A DNA stretch of 64,000 bases, taken from NORP233 sp050186825. GTDB taxonomy: Bacteria; Planctomycetota; J058. Positions 18,001 through 26,231 of the stretch are shown here, piece by piece (position 1 is the stretch's first letter; the number at the start of each line of letters is the position of its first letter). The position numbers and the translations under genes are program-made. The notes beneath the pieces are model-generated. The model did not search any database and was not told where the DNA came from. It saw only the letters and a list, made by a program, of their open reading frames with translations. The stretch lies in contig JBFWYD010000019.1 in assembly GCA_050186825.1 (NCBI GenBank), positions 62,001 through 126,000 on the forward strand, read 5' to 3'.

Positions 18001-18998
18001 CGGTAGTAGAGGGGGAGCGCGAGGGACCAGGTCCGCTCGGGGCTCGTGTCCCACCAGAAGAGCGGGCGCGCGCTCAGCTCGGCGCGCTGGCCGTCGAAGG
18101 AGCTCGCGTAGCTGAACAGCGGGAACAGCACGTCGTGGCGCGTGCCCTCGCGGCCGCGGGTGTAGGCGTAGGGGATCGTCCACAGCCGCTCGCTGTCCTC
18201 GCCGTTGGTCCCCAGGGCGAAGGGGAAGGCCAGCCACCACGAGTCGGGCCCCTGGCGGCGGCGAGCGAAGAGCAGCGGGAGCGCCACGGTCGTGGCCTCG
18301 TCGGGGCTCCAGTCGGCGTAGACGAGCGGGAAGGGCGCGGCGAAGCCGCCGGAGCCCGGCGCGCGGCCGGTGTCCAGCCACAGCCCGTGGGCGAGCGAGA
18401 ACCAGCGGCTGCCGCCGCCCTCCAGGTCGTGGCGGCCGAAGAAGGGCCAGAGATGCAGGTACTGGCGGTCCCCGCGCCGCGCGTAGACGGCGCCGGGCAG
18501 GGCGACGATCGTCCGCTCGTCACCCGCCCACCAGTCGAGCCAGAGGGGGAGCACGAAGCGGTAACCGGCCTGGAGCTGGGGGTCGTCCTTGGACCAGTAG
18601 AAGGGTCTCACCGCGGTGCGCGTGACCTCGCCCTCCCGGCTGTGGGAGAAGAGCGGCCACAGCACGTCGACGGCGGCGTTGGCCTCGCCGTCGCGCACGT
18701 AGTCGAAGAAGGGGTGGAGGTGCAGCTCCTCGTGGTCGCGCTCGCGCAGCGAGTGGTAGACGTAGAGGACCGTCGTCTCCTGGCGCTCCGGCCCGAGCAC
18801 GCGCTCGAAGAAGGGCCACATCTTGAAGTTGAGCGGCGGCTCGACGCCCTCCTCGGCGGCGCCCACCTCGGCCGGGGCCGGCGTGGCGGAGGTGACCGGG
18901 GCCGGGGCGGGGGGGAGCTGCTCCTGGGCGGCGGCCGGCGAAGGGAGCAGCGAGGAGAGGAGGGCCAGCAGGGCCAGGCTCGACGAGCGGCGGGTCAT
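15051..18998 (-). CDS. Large secreted tandem-repeat protein (aromatic beta-rich modules)
   Basis: 1315 aa. The ATG at 18998 follows GAGGTG and opens a signal peptide (MTRRSSSLALLALLSSLL..., AAAQE). After a Pro/Ala linker the chain is made of about 70-residue modules, eleven of which carry a core like RPLFWYDSTPERTWSLGLPL or the alternate FPLFWYGEDAE-AWSLTLPLLY. Each is followed by TIPYWYNRTP or SLPYAYTRDEERTRHDVLFPLF. The regular alternation of Trp/Tyr/Phe and charged turns suggests an all-beta outer-membrane or periplasmic structure, possibly a very large barrel or solenoid. I do not recognise the family. The DNA contains a perfect tandem duplication (see 16255-17159). The gene is single, with a family-B element at its 3' end. 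Confidence 0.88.
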   Translation of the reverse strand: MTRRSSSLALLALLSSLLPSPAAAQEQLPPAPAPVTSATPAPAEVGAAEEGVEPPLNFKMWPFFERVLGPERQETTVLYVYHSLRERDHEELHLHPFFDYVRDGEANAAVDVLWPLFSHSREGEVTRTAVRPFYWSKDDPQLQAGYRFVLPLWLDWWAGDERTIVALPGAVYARRGDRQYLHLWPFFGRHDLEGGGSRWFSLAHGLWLDTGRAPGSGGFAAPFPLVYADWSPDEATTVALPLLFARRRQGPDSWWLAFPFALGTNGEDSERLWTIPYAYTRGREGTRHDVLFPLFSYASSFDGQRAELSARPLFWWDTSPERTWSLALPLYYRYESASERRLWTLPYAYTSDAERTRHDVLFPLFTYQEANDGSRTELSARPLFWYDSTPERTWSLGLPLYYSYASEDTTRFWTIPYWYNRTPQGTRHDALFSLLSASWSADDSERAAHVFPLFWYGEDAEQAWSLTLPLLYTLDSERETRVWSLPYAYTRDEERTRHDVLFPLFSYSQRHDDTRTELSARPLFWYDSSPERTWSLGVPLYYSYASEDTTRLWTIPYWYNRTPAGTRHDALFSLFSASWSADDSEQAAHFFPLFWYGEDAERAWSLTLPLLYTLDSERETRVWSLPYAYTRDEERTRHDVLFPLFSYQERHDGSRTEMSARPLFWYDSTPERTWSLGLPLYYSYASEDTTRFWTIPYWYNRTPEGKRHDALFSLLSASWSADDTERAAHLFPLFWYGEDAERAWSLTLPLLYTLDSERETRVWSLPYAYTRDEERTRHDVLFPLFSYQERHDGSRTEMSARPLFWYDSTPERTWSLGLPLYYSYASEDTTRFWTIPYWYNRTPEGKRHDALFSLLSASWSADDTERAAHLFPLFWYGEDAERAWSLTLPLLYTLDSERETRVWSLPYAYTRDEERTRHDVLFPLFTYSQRHDDTRTELSARPLFWYDSTPERTWSLAFPLYYRYSSEDESKLWTLPYAYTRDRERTRHDVLFPLFTHAAAHDDSSREISLRPLFFYDRTPERTWSLAVPFYFGRWSEQGSLLITPLFVHSSDGAETEAEDELVGVPPLYWQHRSGKRSFRTLFPLYFDHEDEDGRTLITPVLSYFREGDYCQVSPLWPLGAFGGGGGRSHARFLPLFLYDEDHAGWRLDLLYPLLHTAGSEGRSEASLLAWLATWEREGEDHDLRVLGWWYRDQRQADRERNHLLPLWWRYHDAQEDYLWVLYPLFEYERAGAEGEVDVLGKLYTHSWGPDRSEWRLLYKLLHYRQDGGAGELEVQPFFSWEWTPEQETFQLLGGLYYRRKLDGRWKNGFLWGLL
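16255..17159 (-). repeat. Perfect 420-bp tandem duplication inside the repeat-protein gene
   Basis: Bases 16255-16739 are identical to 16675-17159, a 485-nt perfect match at an offset of 420 bp, equal to two 70-codon modules. Neighbouring modules match less well, so this is the most recent expansion. The length is a multiple of three and the frame is kept. Confidence 0.95.
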
Positions 18999-19156
18999 GG
19001 ACACCTCGCGGCCTCCGGCCCGCAAGATCCCGACCACTCGCCAAGCGCCGCGTCCTCCGCGCTCGAGCGTCGGCTGAGTGTTGCGGCGTTCGGAGCCCGA
19101 CGGGTGGAGTCGTCACCCGCGGATGGTTCCGCCGCGAACCGTCACACCAGCCGTAC

Positions 19157-19191
19157 ACGCGCGCGCCTCGCCCGGAGGGCGAGGCGCGCGC
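19157..19191 (-). terminator. Hairpin downstream of the EF-hand gene
   Basis: CGCGCCTCGCCC, a GGA loop and GGGCGAGGCGCG form a perfect GC stem. It lies in the gap between two minus-strand genes, about 65 nt after the EF-hand gene's stop, so it likely ends that transcript. Confidence 0.6.
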
Positions 19192-19254
19192 GGCGTTCGT
19201 TCAGTTGCAGCAGAGTCCGAAAGGCACGCGCCTCCCGGGGGGGTTGGTGACTGG

Positions 19255-19812
19255 CTAGAGCTCCTTCTTGGCGGGCTCGGGCTTCTTCTCCTCGGGCTTC
19301 TTCTCCTCGCCCTTGCCCTTCTTGCCCTTCTTGCCCTTCTTCTTGCCCTTGCCGTCGCCGAGGCGCTTCTTCATGGCCTCGCGGGCGGCCTGGCGCTCCT
19401 CCTTGTCGAGCTTGCCGTCCTTGTTCTTGTCGAACTCCTCGACGAGCTTCTTGTGGCGCTCCTGCTTGCGCTCCTTCAGCGCCGCCCGGGCCGCCTCGCG
19501 CTCGCTGTCGTCGAGCTGGCCGTCGCCGTTGAGGTCGAAGCGCTTGAGCATGGCCTGCTCGAGCTTGGCCTTGCGGGCCTTCATCGCGTCCTGGGCCTCC
19601 TGGCGCTCCTTGTCGTCGAGCTTCCCGTCGCCGTTCTTGTCGAAGCGGCGGAGCTCTCCCTTGTGGTGCTTGCGGCCCTTCTTGCCGCCCTTCCCCTGCT
19701 CGGGAGCCGGCTTGTTCGGGGCCGGGAGCGGGGCCGGGGTGTCGTCCGCCAGCGCGGGGAGCGAGAAGAGCAGGAAGGGGGTCAGCAGGGCGGCGTAGAG
19801 CGAGCGGCTCAT
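19255..19812 (-). CDS. Secreted EF-hand calcium-binding protein, Lys-rich tail
   Basis: 185 aa. The ATG at 19812 follows AGGAGGAA. A signal peptide (MSRSLYAALLTPFLLFSLPALA) is followed by three canonical EF loops: DKNGDGKLDDKE, DLNGDGQLDDSE and DKNKDGKLDKEE. All have Asp at 1, Asn or Lys and Asp at 3 and 5, and Glu at 12. The helices between loops are Lys/Arg/Glu/Ala-rich. The tail is dominated by KKGKKGKK and EEKKPE motifs, making it strongly basic, perhaps for binding acidic polymers or envelope. Small exported EF-hand proteins of this type are frequent in planctomycetes. The role is probably calcium-dependent surface or periplasmic binding, with no specific partner visible. Confidence 0.88.
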   Translation of the reverse strand: MSRSLYAALLTPFLLFSLPALADDTPAPLPAPNKPAPEQGKGGKKGRKHHKGELRRFDKNGDGKLDDKERQEAQDAMKARKAKLEQAMLKRFDLNGDGQLDDSEREAARAALKERKQERHKKLVEEFDKNKDGKLDKEERQAAREAMKKRLGDGKGKKKGKKGKKGKGEEKKPEEKKPEPAKKEL

Positions 19813-19907
19813 GGGGGTTCCTCCTCGTGGGGACTCCCCCAGAACGCGCGCCCCTGGCCCGGGTTTCGGAGCGGGCCCTGCCCGCCGCGATTCGCCCTAA
19901 GTCCTGG

Positions 19908-22211
19908 CTAGTCCTCGCCGATCAGGGCGGCCAGGCCGGCCTCGTCCAGGACCTGGACCCCGAGCTTCTGGGCCTTCTCGAGCTTCGAGCCGGCCTTCTC
20001 GCCCGCGACGAGGTAGTTGGTGTTCTTGCTGATCGCGCCCACGACCTTGCCGCCTGCGGCCTCGATCTGGTCCTTGATCGCGTCGCGTGGGCGGGAGAGC
20101 GTGCCCGTGATCACGAAGCTCAGCCCGGCCAGCGGCTGGGCCCCGCCGGCGGGCGCGCCCTCCCCGGCTTCCCCCTCTGTCGGCGTCGCGGCCGCGGCCT
20201 CAGCCAGGAGCGAGTCGAGGGCGTCCTCGTCGAGCACCTTGACCCCCAGCTCCTGGGCCTTGGTCAGCTTGGAGCCGGCCTTCTCGCCCGCGACCAGGTA
20301 GTCGGTCTTGCCCGAGACCGAGCCCGTGACCTTGCCGCCCGCCGCCTCGATCGCGGCCTGGGCCGCGTCGCGCGAGCGGCGCGGGAGGGTCCCCGTGATC
20401 ACGAACACCTTGCCCGCCAGACCGCCGCCGCCCGCCGCGGCGCCGGGCTGCTGGCTCGAGGCGAAGGACAGGCCGAGCTCGCGCAGGCGCTCGATCAGGG
20501 CCCGGTTCGCCTCATCGGCGAGCCAGGCCGCCACGTCGCGGCTGACCACCGGCCCGAGCTTCAGCTCGCGCTCGAGCGCGGCGGCGTCCTTGTCGAGGAG
20601 GTCGTCCAGCGCGCCCACGCGCTGCGCGATCTCCCGGCCCATGCTCTCGCCGAGGTGCGGGATCGGCAGCGCGTGCAGGAGCTTGGCCAGGCCGCGCGCC
20701 TTGCTGGCCTCGATCCCCTCGAGCAGGTTCTGGGTCGACTTCTTGCCCATCCGCTCGAGCCGGTTCACGGCCTCGGCCGAGAGCGTGTAGAGGTCGGCGA
20801 CCGAGCGGACCAGCCCCGCGTCCACGAGCTGGTCGACGAGCTTCTCGCCCAGGCCCTCGATGTCCATGGCGCGCCGCGAGGCGTAGTGGCGCAGCACGCC
20901 GCGCAGGATGTCGGGGCAGGCCTGGTTCGGGCAGTAGACCGCGACCTCGCCGGGGCGCTTGAGCGCGGGCGTGGAACAGGCGGGGCACGCGCTGGGCGCC
21001 GCGACCACCTGCTCGGCGCCGGTCCGCGCCTCGGGCAGCGAGCGGACGACGTAGGGGATGATCTCGCCGGCCTTCTCGACCACGACCTGGTCGCCCACGC
21101 GGATGTCCTTGCGGGCCACCTCCTCGAAGTTGTGCAGGCTGGCGCGCGTGACCGTGGTCCCGGCCAGGCGCACGGGCTCGAGCACGGCCACCGGGGTGAG
21201 CGCGCCGGTCTTGCCCACGTTGACCTGCACCTCGAGCACGCGGGTCACGCCCTGCTCGGCGGCGTACTTGTAGGCGATCATCCCGCGCGGGTGGTGGCTG
21301 GTGTTGCCCAGCCGCTCGCGCAGCGCGGCGTCGTCGACCTTGATCACCATCCCGTCGGTCTCGTAGGGCAGGTCGTGACGCACGGCCTCGAACTCCTCCA
21401 CGTAGGCGAGCACCTCGTCCACGTCGCGGCAGGAGCGCCCGTGCTCGCTGGCCTTGAAGCCGAGCGCGCGGCAGCGCTCGAGGAAGGCCGAGTAGCTCGG
21501 GACCTCCTCGCCCTGGACCTCGCCCACCCCGTGGGGGAGGAAGCGCAGCCCGCGGGCCGCGACCTGGCGCGAGTCGAGCAGCTTGAGCGTGCCGGCCGCG
21601 GTGTTGCGCGGGTTCTGGTAGAGCTCCTCCCCGCGCTGGGCCCGCTCCGCGTTCAGGCGCTCGAAGGCCGCCTTGGGCAGGTAGACCTCGCCGCGCACCT
21701 CGAACACGGCGGGCGGGTCGCCCGCGAGCTGGAGCGGCACGTCGCGGATCGTGCGCACGTTCTCGGTGATCTCGTCTCCGGTCACGCCGTCGCCGCGCGT
21801 GGCCGCCAACGCGAGCCGCCCCCCCTCGTAGCGGAGCGAGCAGGCCACCCCGTCGATCTTGGGGTCGACCACGTAGGTGAAGGGGGTCGTGGCCAGCCCC
21901 TTGCGCACCCGCGCGTCGAACTCGCGCAGCTCGTCCGCGCTGTAGGTGTTGTCGAGCGAGAGCATCTGCCGCGCGTGCCGCACGGCGCGGAAGGCGTCGA
22001 GGGGGGCCCCGCCCACCCGCCGCGTGGGCGAGTTGGGGTCGTCGAGCTCGGGGTGCTCGCGCTCGAGCTCCTTGAGCCGCTTGAACAGGCGGTCGTACTC
22101 GAAGTCCGAGACCTCCTGCCGGCCGAGCACGTAGTAGAGGTGGTCGTGGTGCGCGACCTCTCGGCGCAGCCGCGCGACCTCGGCCTGGACGGACTCCTGG
22201 ATCCCGCTCAC
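19908..22211 (-). CDS. ligA: NAD-dependent DNA ligase with two BRCT domains
   Basis: 767 aa, about 100 longer than usual. It seals nicks using NAD+. In order: the Ia domain with the YYVLG..SDFEYD nicotinamide-binding segment, the adenylation domain with the catalytic lysine in DPKIDG (Lys118), the OB fold (GALTPVAVLEPV), a four-Cys zinc finger (CPAC... YCPNQAC) and helix-hairpin-helix repeats (IEGLGEKLVDQL). There are then two BRCT domains, each with FVITGTL and TDYLVAGEKAGSKL or TNYLVAGEKAGSKL, joined by a Glu/Ala/Pro-rich linker. Normal LigA has one BRCT. The GTG at 22211 follows GGAGGGG. All catalytic elements are intact. Confidence 0.96.
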   Translation of the reverse strand: MSGIQESVQAEVARLRREVAHHDHLYYVLGRQEVSDFEYDRLFKRLKELEREHPELDDPNSPTRRVGGAPLDAFRAVRHARQMLSLDNTYSADELREFDARVRKGLATTPFTYVVDPKIDGVACSLRYEGGRLALAATRGDGVTGDEITENVRTIRDVPLQLAGDPPAVFEVRGEVYLPKAAFERLNAERAQRGEELYQNPRNTAAGTLKLLDSRQVAARGLRFLPHGVGEVQGEEVPSYSAFLERCRALGFKASEHGRSCRDVDEVLAYVEEFEAVRHDLPYETDGMVIKVDDAALRERLGNTSHHPRGMIAYKYAAEQGVTRVLEVQVNVGKTGALTPVAVLEPVRLAGTTVTRASLHNFEEVARKDIRVGDQVVVEKAGEIIPYVVRSLPEARTGAEQVVAAPSACPACSTPALKRPGEVAVYCPNQACPDILRGVLRHYASRRAMDIEGLGEKLVDQLVDAGLVRSVADLYTLSAEAVNRLERMGKKSTQNLLEGIEASKARGLAKLLHALPIPHLGESMGREIAQRVGALDDLLDKDAAALERELKLGPVVSRDVAAWLADEANRALIERLRELGLSFASSQQPGAAAGGGGLAGKVFVITGTLPRRSRDAAQAAIEAAGGKVTGSVSGKTDYLVAGEKAGSKLTKAQELGVKVLDEDALDSLLAEAAAATPTEGEAGEGAPAGGAQPLAGLSFVITGTLSRPRDAIKDQIEAAGGKVVGAISKNTNYLVAGEKAGSKLEKAQKLGVQVLDEAGLAALIGED

Positions 22212-22240
22212 GGCGCCCCCTCCGCTCGGTTGGCGGCAGG

Positions 22241-22268
22241 ACCCTACCAGCCGCGGCAGGGCCGACAA
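22241..22268 (-). promoter_or_regulatory. Candidate promoter of ligA
   Basis: On the minus strand TTGTCG (22268-22263) and TAGGGT (22246-22241) are 16 nt apart, about 30 nt before the GTG start. Confidence 0.35.
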
Positions 22269-22383
22269 GGAGACCCCGGGAGCCGCAGGCATGGCCTGGC
22301 TCGCGACCCTGAAGGACGCCCTGGACCTGTGGGGGGGACCAAGCGAGCCAGGTCGTGCCGAGGACGCTCTCCGAGGATGCGCG

Positions 22384-23613
22384 CTAGCTCTTGGTCGGGT
22401 CGACCACGCGGCCGGTGAACAGGATCGCGCCGGTCTGCCGCTGGCGGATCAGGAACAGGAAGGGGTGGTCCGCGCGGAACACCTTGGGGGTCTCGGGCCG
22501 GGGCGGCGCGCCGCCCTCCATCTCGACCACGGTGGCCGCCGCGGCCTCGGTGCCCTGCTCGTCGACCGCGATGAAGGCCTTGTGAAGGACCGCCCCAATC
22601 CAGAGCTTGTCGGCGCTGATCCCCTGGAAGTCGGCCTTCGCGGGGTCGAAGGCCAGGGGCATGCCGAGCGCGGGGAGCACCTCGGTCAGGTTCGCGTCCG
22701 CCGTGAAGGTGAAGCGCGGCAGGGCCACCTGCACGTCGGGGCGGCGCATGCCCTTGAGCCAGCCCGCGAGGCGCGCCGGGGTCAGCGTCCGCTCGAGCGC
22801 GGCCAGGCCGTCGCGCTGGCGCGGGAGGATCACGAGCATCGAGGTCTGACGGTCGAGGTAGGGGAGCTCGAGCACCTGCGCGCCCTGGTCCTCGACGTAG
22901 GCCAGGTGCCACTGGCCGTGCATCAGCTTGGCCTTGACCTCCTTGCCCGGCGCGAAGAAGGGCTCGGCGCGGGTGGCCCGCGGCTCGAAGGGCTCGAGCC
23001 AGCTCGCCTTGAAGAAGATCGCGTTCGCGAGCACGAGGCGGGTCAGCGGCGTGGGCAGCGGGGGGCGGACGATGTCCTTGATCCGCTGGCGGGTCTGCTC
23101 GGCCACCCAGTCGTTGATCTTCTTGCGCGCCAGCTCGCTCTGGGTGCGGAAGTCGATGCGCTCGAGCGGGGCCTGGTAGCGGCGCTCGAGCGTGACCAGG
23201 TAGTCGGGGAGGAAGCTCGTCCCCTCCTGCCCCCAGAGGCGGTTCGCCACCTGCAGCTCGTAGGCCGGCCGCTCGACCATCTTCCGGGCCTGCTCGTCCC
23301 AGAGCGAGACCTTGCGCGGCTTCAGACCCGCGCGCAGGGCCTCCTGGGCCCGGGTCAGGTCCTTGGGGTAGCCGAACACCTGGTCGAGCTGGGCCGCGGT
23401 CTCGCCGCGGGCGCCCTCGCGCGTCATGGCCAGCGCGGCCCACACCGAGTAGGGCGAGCAGCAGCCGTTGGCGTCGCCCTTGGCCAGGGCGCGATGCAGA
23501 TCGAGCGCGAAGGCCTCCAGGCCGGCGACCGCCTCGCGGTCCGCGCGCTCCTGCGCGGCGGCGGGGAGGGCAAGGGCGGTGAGGAGCGCCAGCGCGGCCG
23601 GGGTGATACGCAC
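22384..23613 (-). CDS. Secreted serpin 1 (serine protease inhibitor family)
   Basis: 409 aa, close to the usual serpin length plus a signal peptide (MRITPAALALLTALALPAAAQ). Recognisable serpin elements are SPYSVWAALAMTREGA (helix B), LANAIFFKASW (strand 3A/shutter), VLELPYLDRQTSMLVILP and FRADHPFLFLIRQRQTGAILFTGRV at the end. The hinge GTEAAAAT fits the inhibitory consensus. The reactive loop then reads VVEMEGGAPPRPETPKV, about five residues longer than in alpha-1-antitrypsin, so the scissile bond cannot be fixed by counting. It is last of a three-gene operon. Its GTG start is 10 nt after the stop of serpin 2, whose final TGA overlaps the ribosome site (TGAGGAG). Confidence 0.95.
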   Translation of the reverse strand: MRITPAALALLTALALPAAAQERADREAVAGLEAFALDLHRALAKGDANGCCSPYSVWAALAMTREGARGETAAQLDQVFGYPKDLTRAQEALRAGLKPRKVSLWDEQARKMVERPAYELQVANRLWGQEGTSFLPDYLVTLERRYQAPLERIDFRTQSELARKKINDWVAEQTRQRIKDIVRPPLPTPLTRLVLANAIFFKASWLEPFEPRATRAEPFFAPGKEVKAKLMHGQWHLAYVEDQGAQVLELPYLDRQTSMLVILPRQRDGLAALERTLTPARLAGWLKGMRRPDVQVALPRFTFTADANLTEVLPALGMPLAFDPAKADFQGISADKLWIGAVLHKAFIAVDEQGTEAAAATVVEMEGGAPPRPETPKVFRADHPFLFLIRQRQTGAILFTGRVVDPTKS

Positions 23614-23623
23614 GGGGGTCTCC

Positions 23624-24847
23624 TCAGCGCTTGGTCGGGTCGAGGACCCGGCCCATGAACAGGATCGCGCCCGAGCGGGTGTCGCGGATCAGGAACAGGA
23701 AGGGGTGGTCGGCGCGGAACACCGCGGGCGTCTCGGGGCGCGGGGCCGCGCCCTTCTCCATCATGACCACGGTCGCGGCCGCGGCCTCGGTCCCCTTCTC
23801 GTCCACCGCGACGAAGGCCTTGTGCAGGACCACGCCGATGAACAGGCGCTCCTCCGTGCTCATCCCCGAGAAGTCGGCCTGGCCGCTGAAGGCCCGGCGC
23901 ATGCCCATGCCCTGGAGCGTCTCGGTCAGGTCGAGGGGCACCGTGAACTCGAAGCGAGGCAGGGCCACGTCCACGCGCTGGCGGCGGAGCAGGCGGAGCC
24001 AGCCGCCGAGGGCCTCGGCCGAGAGCGCGCCCTCGACCTGCTTCAGGCCGGCCGGGTCCTTGGGCAGCACCACGACCATCGAGGTCTCGCCGCGGCCGTA
24101 GGGGAGCTCGAGCACCTGCACGCGCTCGTCCTCGCCGAGGGCGAAGCGGCCGCCCACGCGCATCAGCTTGACCTGGGCGTCCTGGCCGCCGCCGAGGTGG
24201 AAGGCCTCGTCCTTGGTCCCGTGCTCGCGAAAGGGATGCGTCCAGCTCGCCTTGAAGTAGATCGCGTTGGCGAGCGCCAGCCGCGTGTCGGGCTCGGGCA
24301 GCCCCTCGGGGACGATGTCCTTGATCTTGTCCTTGGTGCGCTCCGCGACCCAGTCGTTGATCCGCTTGCGCGCCGCCGCCGTCTGCCGGAAGTCGATGCG
24401 CTCGAGCGGCGCCGCGTAGCGGTCGTCGAGGGTCTTCAGGAAGGCGGGGACGAACTGGCTCCCCTGCTGGCCCCAGAGCCGGTTGGCGACCTCGAGCGCG
24501 AAGGCGGGGCGCTTCTCGCGGCCGTGCTCGCCGTACTCCTCGTGGACCGGCGGGACGAGCCCCAGCCGCAGCGCCTCGTGCGCCTTGGCCAGGTCCTGGG
24601 GGAAGTGCAGCACCCGGTCCATCTCGGCCGCGGTCTCGCCGCGGGCGCCCTCGCGGGTCATGGCCAGGGCCACCGACACCGAGTAGGGCGAGAAGAACTG
24701 GTTGCCCGGCTGGTCCTTGATCGCGCGGTAGAGGTCGACCGCGAAGCCGTTCGAGCCGTCGGCGGCGGCCTTGGCGGCCTGGGCGTCGTTGGCCAAGGCG
24801 GGGGCGGCGGCCGCGAGGAGGGCCGCCGTCAGGAGCGTGGCGCGCAT
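23624..24847 (-). CDS. Secreted serpin 2
   Basis: 407 aa with a signal peptide (MRATLLTAALLAAAAPALA). It is closely related to serpin 3 and more distant from serpin 1, so it arose by tandem duplication. It has the same landmarks: SPYSVSVALAMTREGA, LANAIYFKASWTHPF, VLELPYGRGETSMVVVLP and FRADHPFLFLIRDTRSGAI. The hinge is again GTEAAAAT. The exposed loop reads VVMMEKGAAPRPETPAV, differing from serpin 3 at the probable P3-P1' positions. It is the middle gene, starting 7 nt after the serpin 3 stop with a GAGG ribosome site inside that overlap region. It should be exported and act on proteases outside the cytoplasm. Confidence 0.95.
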   Translation of the reverse strand: MRATLLTAALLAAAAPALANDAQAAKAAADGSNGFAVDLYRAIKDQPGNQFFSPYSVSVALAMTREGARGETAAEMDRVLHFPQDLAKAHEALRLGLVPPVHEEYGEHGREKRPAFALEVANRLWGQQGSQFVPAFLKTLDDRYAAPLERIDFRQTAAARKRINDWVAERTKDKIKDIVPEGLPEPDTRLALANAIYFKASWTHPFREHGTKDEAFHLGGGQDAQVKLMRVGGRFALGEDERVQVLELPYGRGETSMVVVLPKDPAGLKQVEGALSAEALGGWLRLLRRQRVDVALPRFEFTVPLDLTETLQGMGMRRAFSGQADFSGMSTEERLFIGVVLHKAFVAVDEKGTEAAAATVVMMEKGAAPRPETPAVFRADHPFLFLIRDTRSGAILFMGRVLDPTKR

Positions 24848-24854
24848 GGCGGCC

Positions 24855-26090
24855 TCAGCTCTTGGTCGGGTCGACGACCCGGCCCATGAACAGGATCGCG
24901 CCCGAGCGGGTGTCGCGGATCAGGAACAGGAAGGGGTGGTCGGCGCGGAAGGGCTTGGGCTTCTCGGGGCGCATGGCGCTGCCGGCGCGCATCATGACCA
25001 CGGTCGCGGCCGCGGCCTCGGTGCCCTTCTCGTCCACCGCCACGAAGGCCTTGTGCAGGACCGCGCCGATGAACAGCGGCTCGTCGGCGCACATGGCCGA
25101 GAAGTCGGCCTGCGACGCGTTGAAGGCCCGCTTCATGCCCATGCCCTGGAGCACCTGGGTCAGGTCGAGGGGCACGGTGAACTTGAAGCGGGGGAGGGAC
25201 ACGTCCACGCGCTGGTGGCGGAGCAGGCGCAGCCAGCCGCCCAGGGTGTCGGCCGAGAGCGCGTCCTCGACCTGCTTCAGGCCTTCGCGGTCCTTGGGGA
25301 GCACGACGACCATCGAGGTCTCGCCGCGCCCGTAGGGCAGCTCGAGCACCTGCACGCGCTCGTCCTCGCCCAGGCCGAGGTGCCCGCCGCGGTGCATCAT
25401 CTTGACCTGGGCGTCCTTGCGCCCGCCGAGGTGGAAGGCCTCGTCCTTGGTCCCGTGCTCGTAGAAGGGGTCGGTCCAGTTGGCCTTGAAGTAGATCGCG
25501 TTCGCGAGCGCGAGCCGCGTGTCGGGCGTGGGCAGCCCCTCGGGGACGATGTCCTTGATCTTGTCCTTGGTGTGCTCGGCGACCCAGTCGTTGATCCGCT
25601 TGCGGGCCGCGGCGGTCTGGCGGAAGTCGAGCTGCTCGAGCGGCGCCGCGTAGCGGTCCTCGAGGGTCTTCAGGAAGGCGGGCACGAAGGTCTTGCCCTG
25701 CTGACCCCAGAGCCGGTTTGCCACCTCGAGCGCGAAGGCAGGGCGCTGCTCGCGACCCTTGTCCGTGTACTCCTCGTGGATCGGCGGGACGAGCCCCAGA
25801 CGCAGCGCCTCGTGGGCGACCGCCAGGTCCTTGGGGAAGTGCATCACGCGGTCCATCTCGGCCGCGGTCTCGCCGCGGGCGCCCTCGCGGGTCATCCCCA
25901 GGGCCACCGAGACCGAGTAGGGCGAGAAGAACTGGTTGCCCGCCTGGTCCTTGACCGCGCGGTAGAGGTCGACCGCGAAGCCGTTCGAGCCGTCTGCGGC
26001 GGCCTTGGCCTGGGCGGAGTCGGGGTTGGCGGAGGCGGGCATGGCGGCCGCGAGGATAGCAGCCGCCAGCAAGGGCGAGGGTGCGCGCAT
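24855..26090 (-). CDS. Secreted serpin 3 (first gene of the serpin operon)
   Basis: 411 aa with a signal peptide (MRAPSPLLAAAILAAAMPASA). The ATG at 26090 was chosen because it opens directly on the signal peptide; the frame is open further upstream but without signal character. It has the same serpin core as serpin 2 (SPYSVSVALGMTREGA, LANAIYFKANWTDPF, TSMVVVLP). The hinge GTEAAAAT is followed by VVMMRAGSAMRPEKPKP, placing an Arg and a Ser where the other two have Glu/Lys and Ala. The three proteins therefore probably differ in target protease. No promoter is clearly visible in the 141 nt upstream. Confidence 0.95.
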   Translation of the reverse strand: MRAPSPLLAAAILAAAMPASANPDSAQAKAAADGSNGFAVDLYRAVKDQAGNQFFSPYSVSVALGMTREGARGETAAEMDRVMHFPKDLAVAHEALRLGLVPPIHEEYTDKGREQRPAFALEVANRLWGQQGKTFVPAFLKTLEDRYAAPLEQLDFRQTAAARKRINDWVAEHTKDKIKDIVPEGLPTPDTRLALANAIYFKANWTDPFYEHGTKDEAFHLGGRKDAQVKMMHRGGHLGLGEDERVQVLELPYGRGETSMVVVLPKDREGLKQVEDALSADTLGGWLRLLRHQRVDVSLPRFKFTVPLDLTQVLQGMGMKRAFNASQADFSAMCADEPLFIGAVLHKAFVAVDEKGTEAAAATVVMMRAGSAMRPEKPKPFRADHPFLFLIRDTRSGAILFMGRVVDPTKS

Positions 26091-26231
26091 GGGTCGTGAA
26101 CCTGGTCGGGGGTGAGGGCGGAGCCGCCCGGGTGGTGGCCCTTCGACGCCGGAGGGCCCGCCCAGGTTCTCAGCGCTACGCACCTCCGTCTGGGGATGCG
26201 CCCCGGCAGGCTGACCGCCGCGCGGGATCGG

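Noticed and set aside
15210..19250. A 1346-codon open frame on the plus strand
   Set aside because: It is antisense to the repeat-protein gene and repeats only because that gene does; composition is Arg/Val/Glu/Gln-biased shadow coding.
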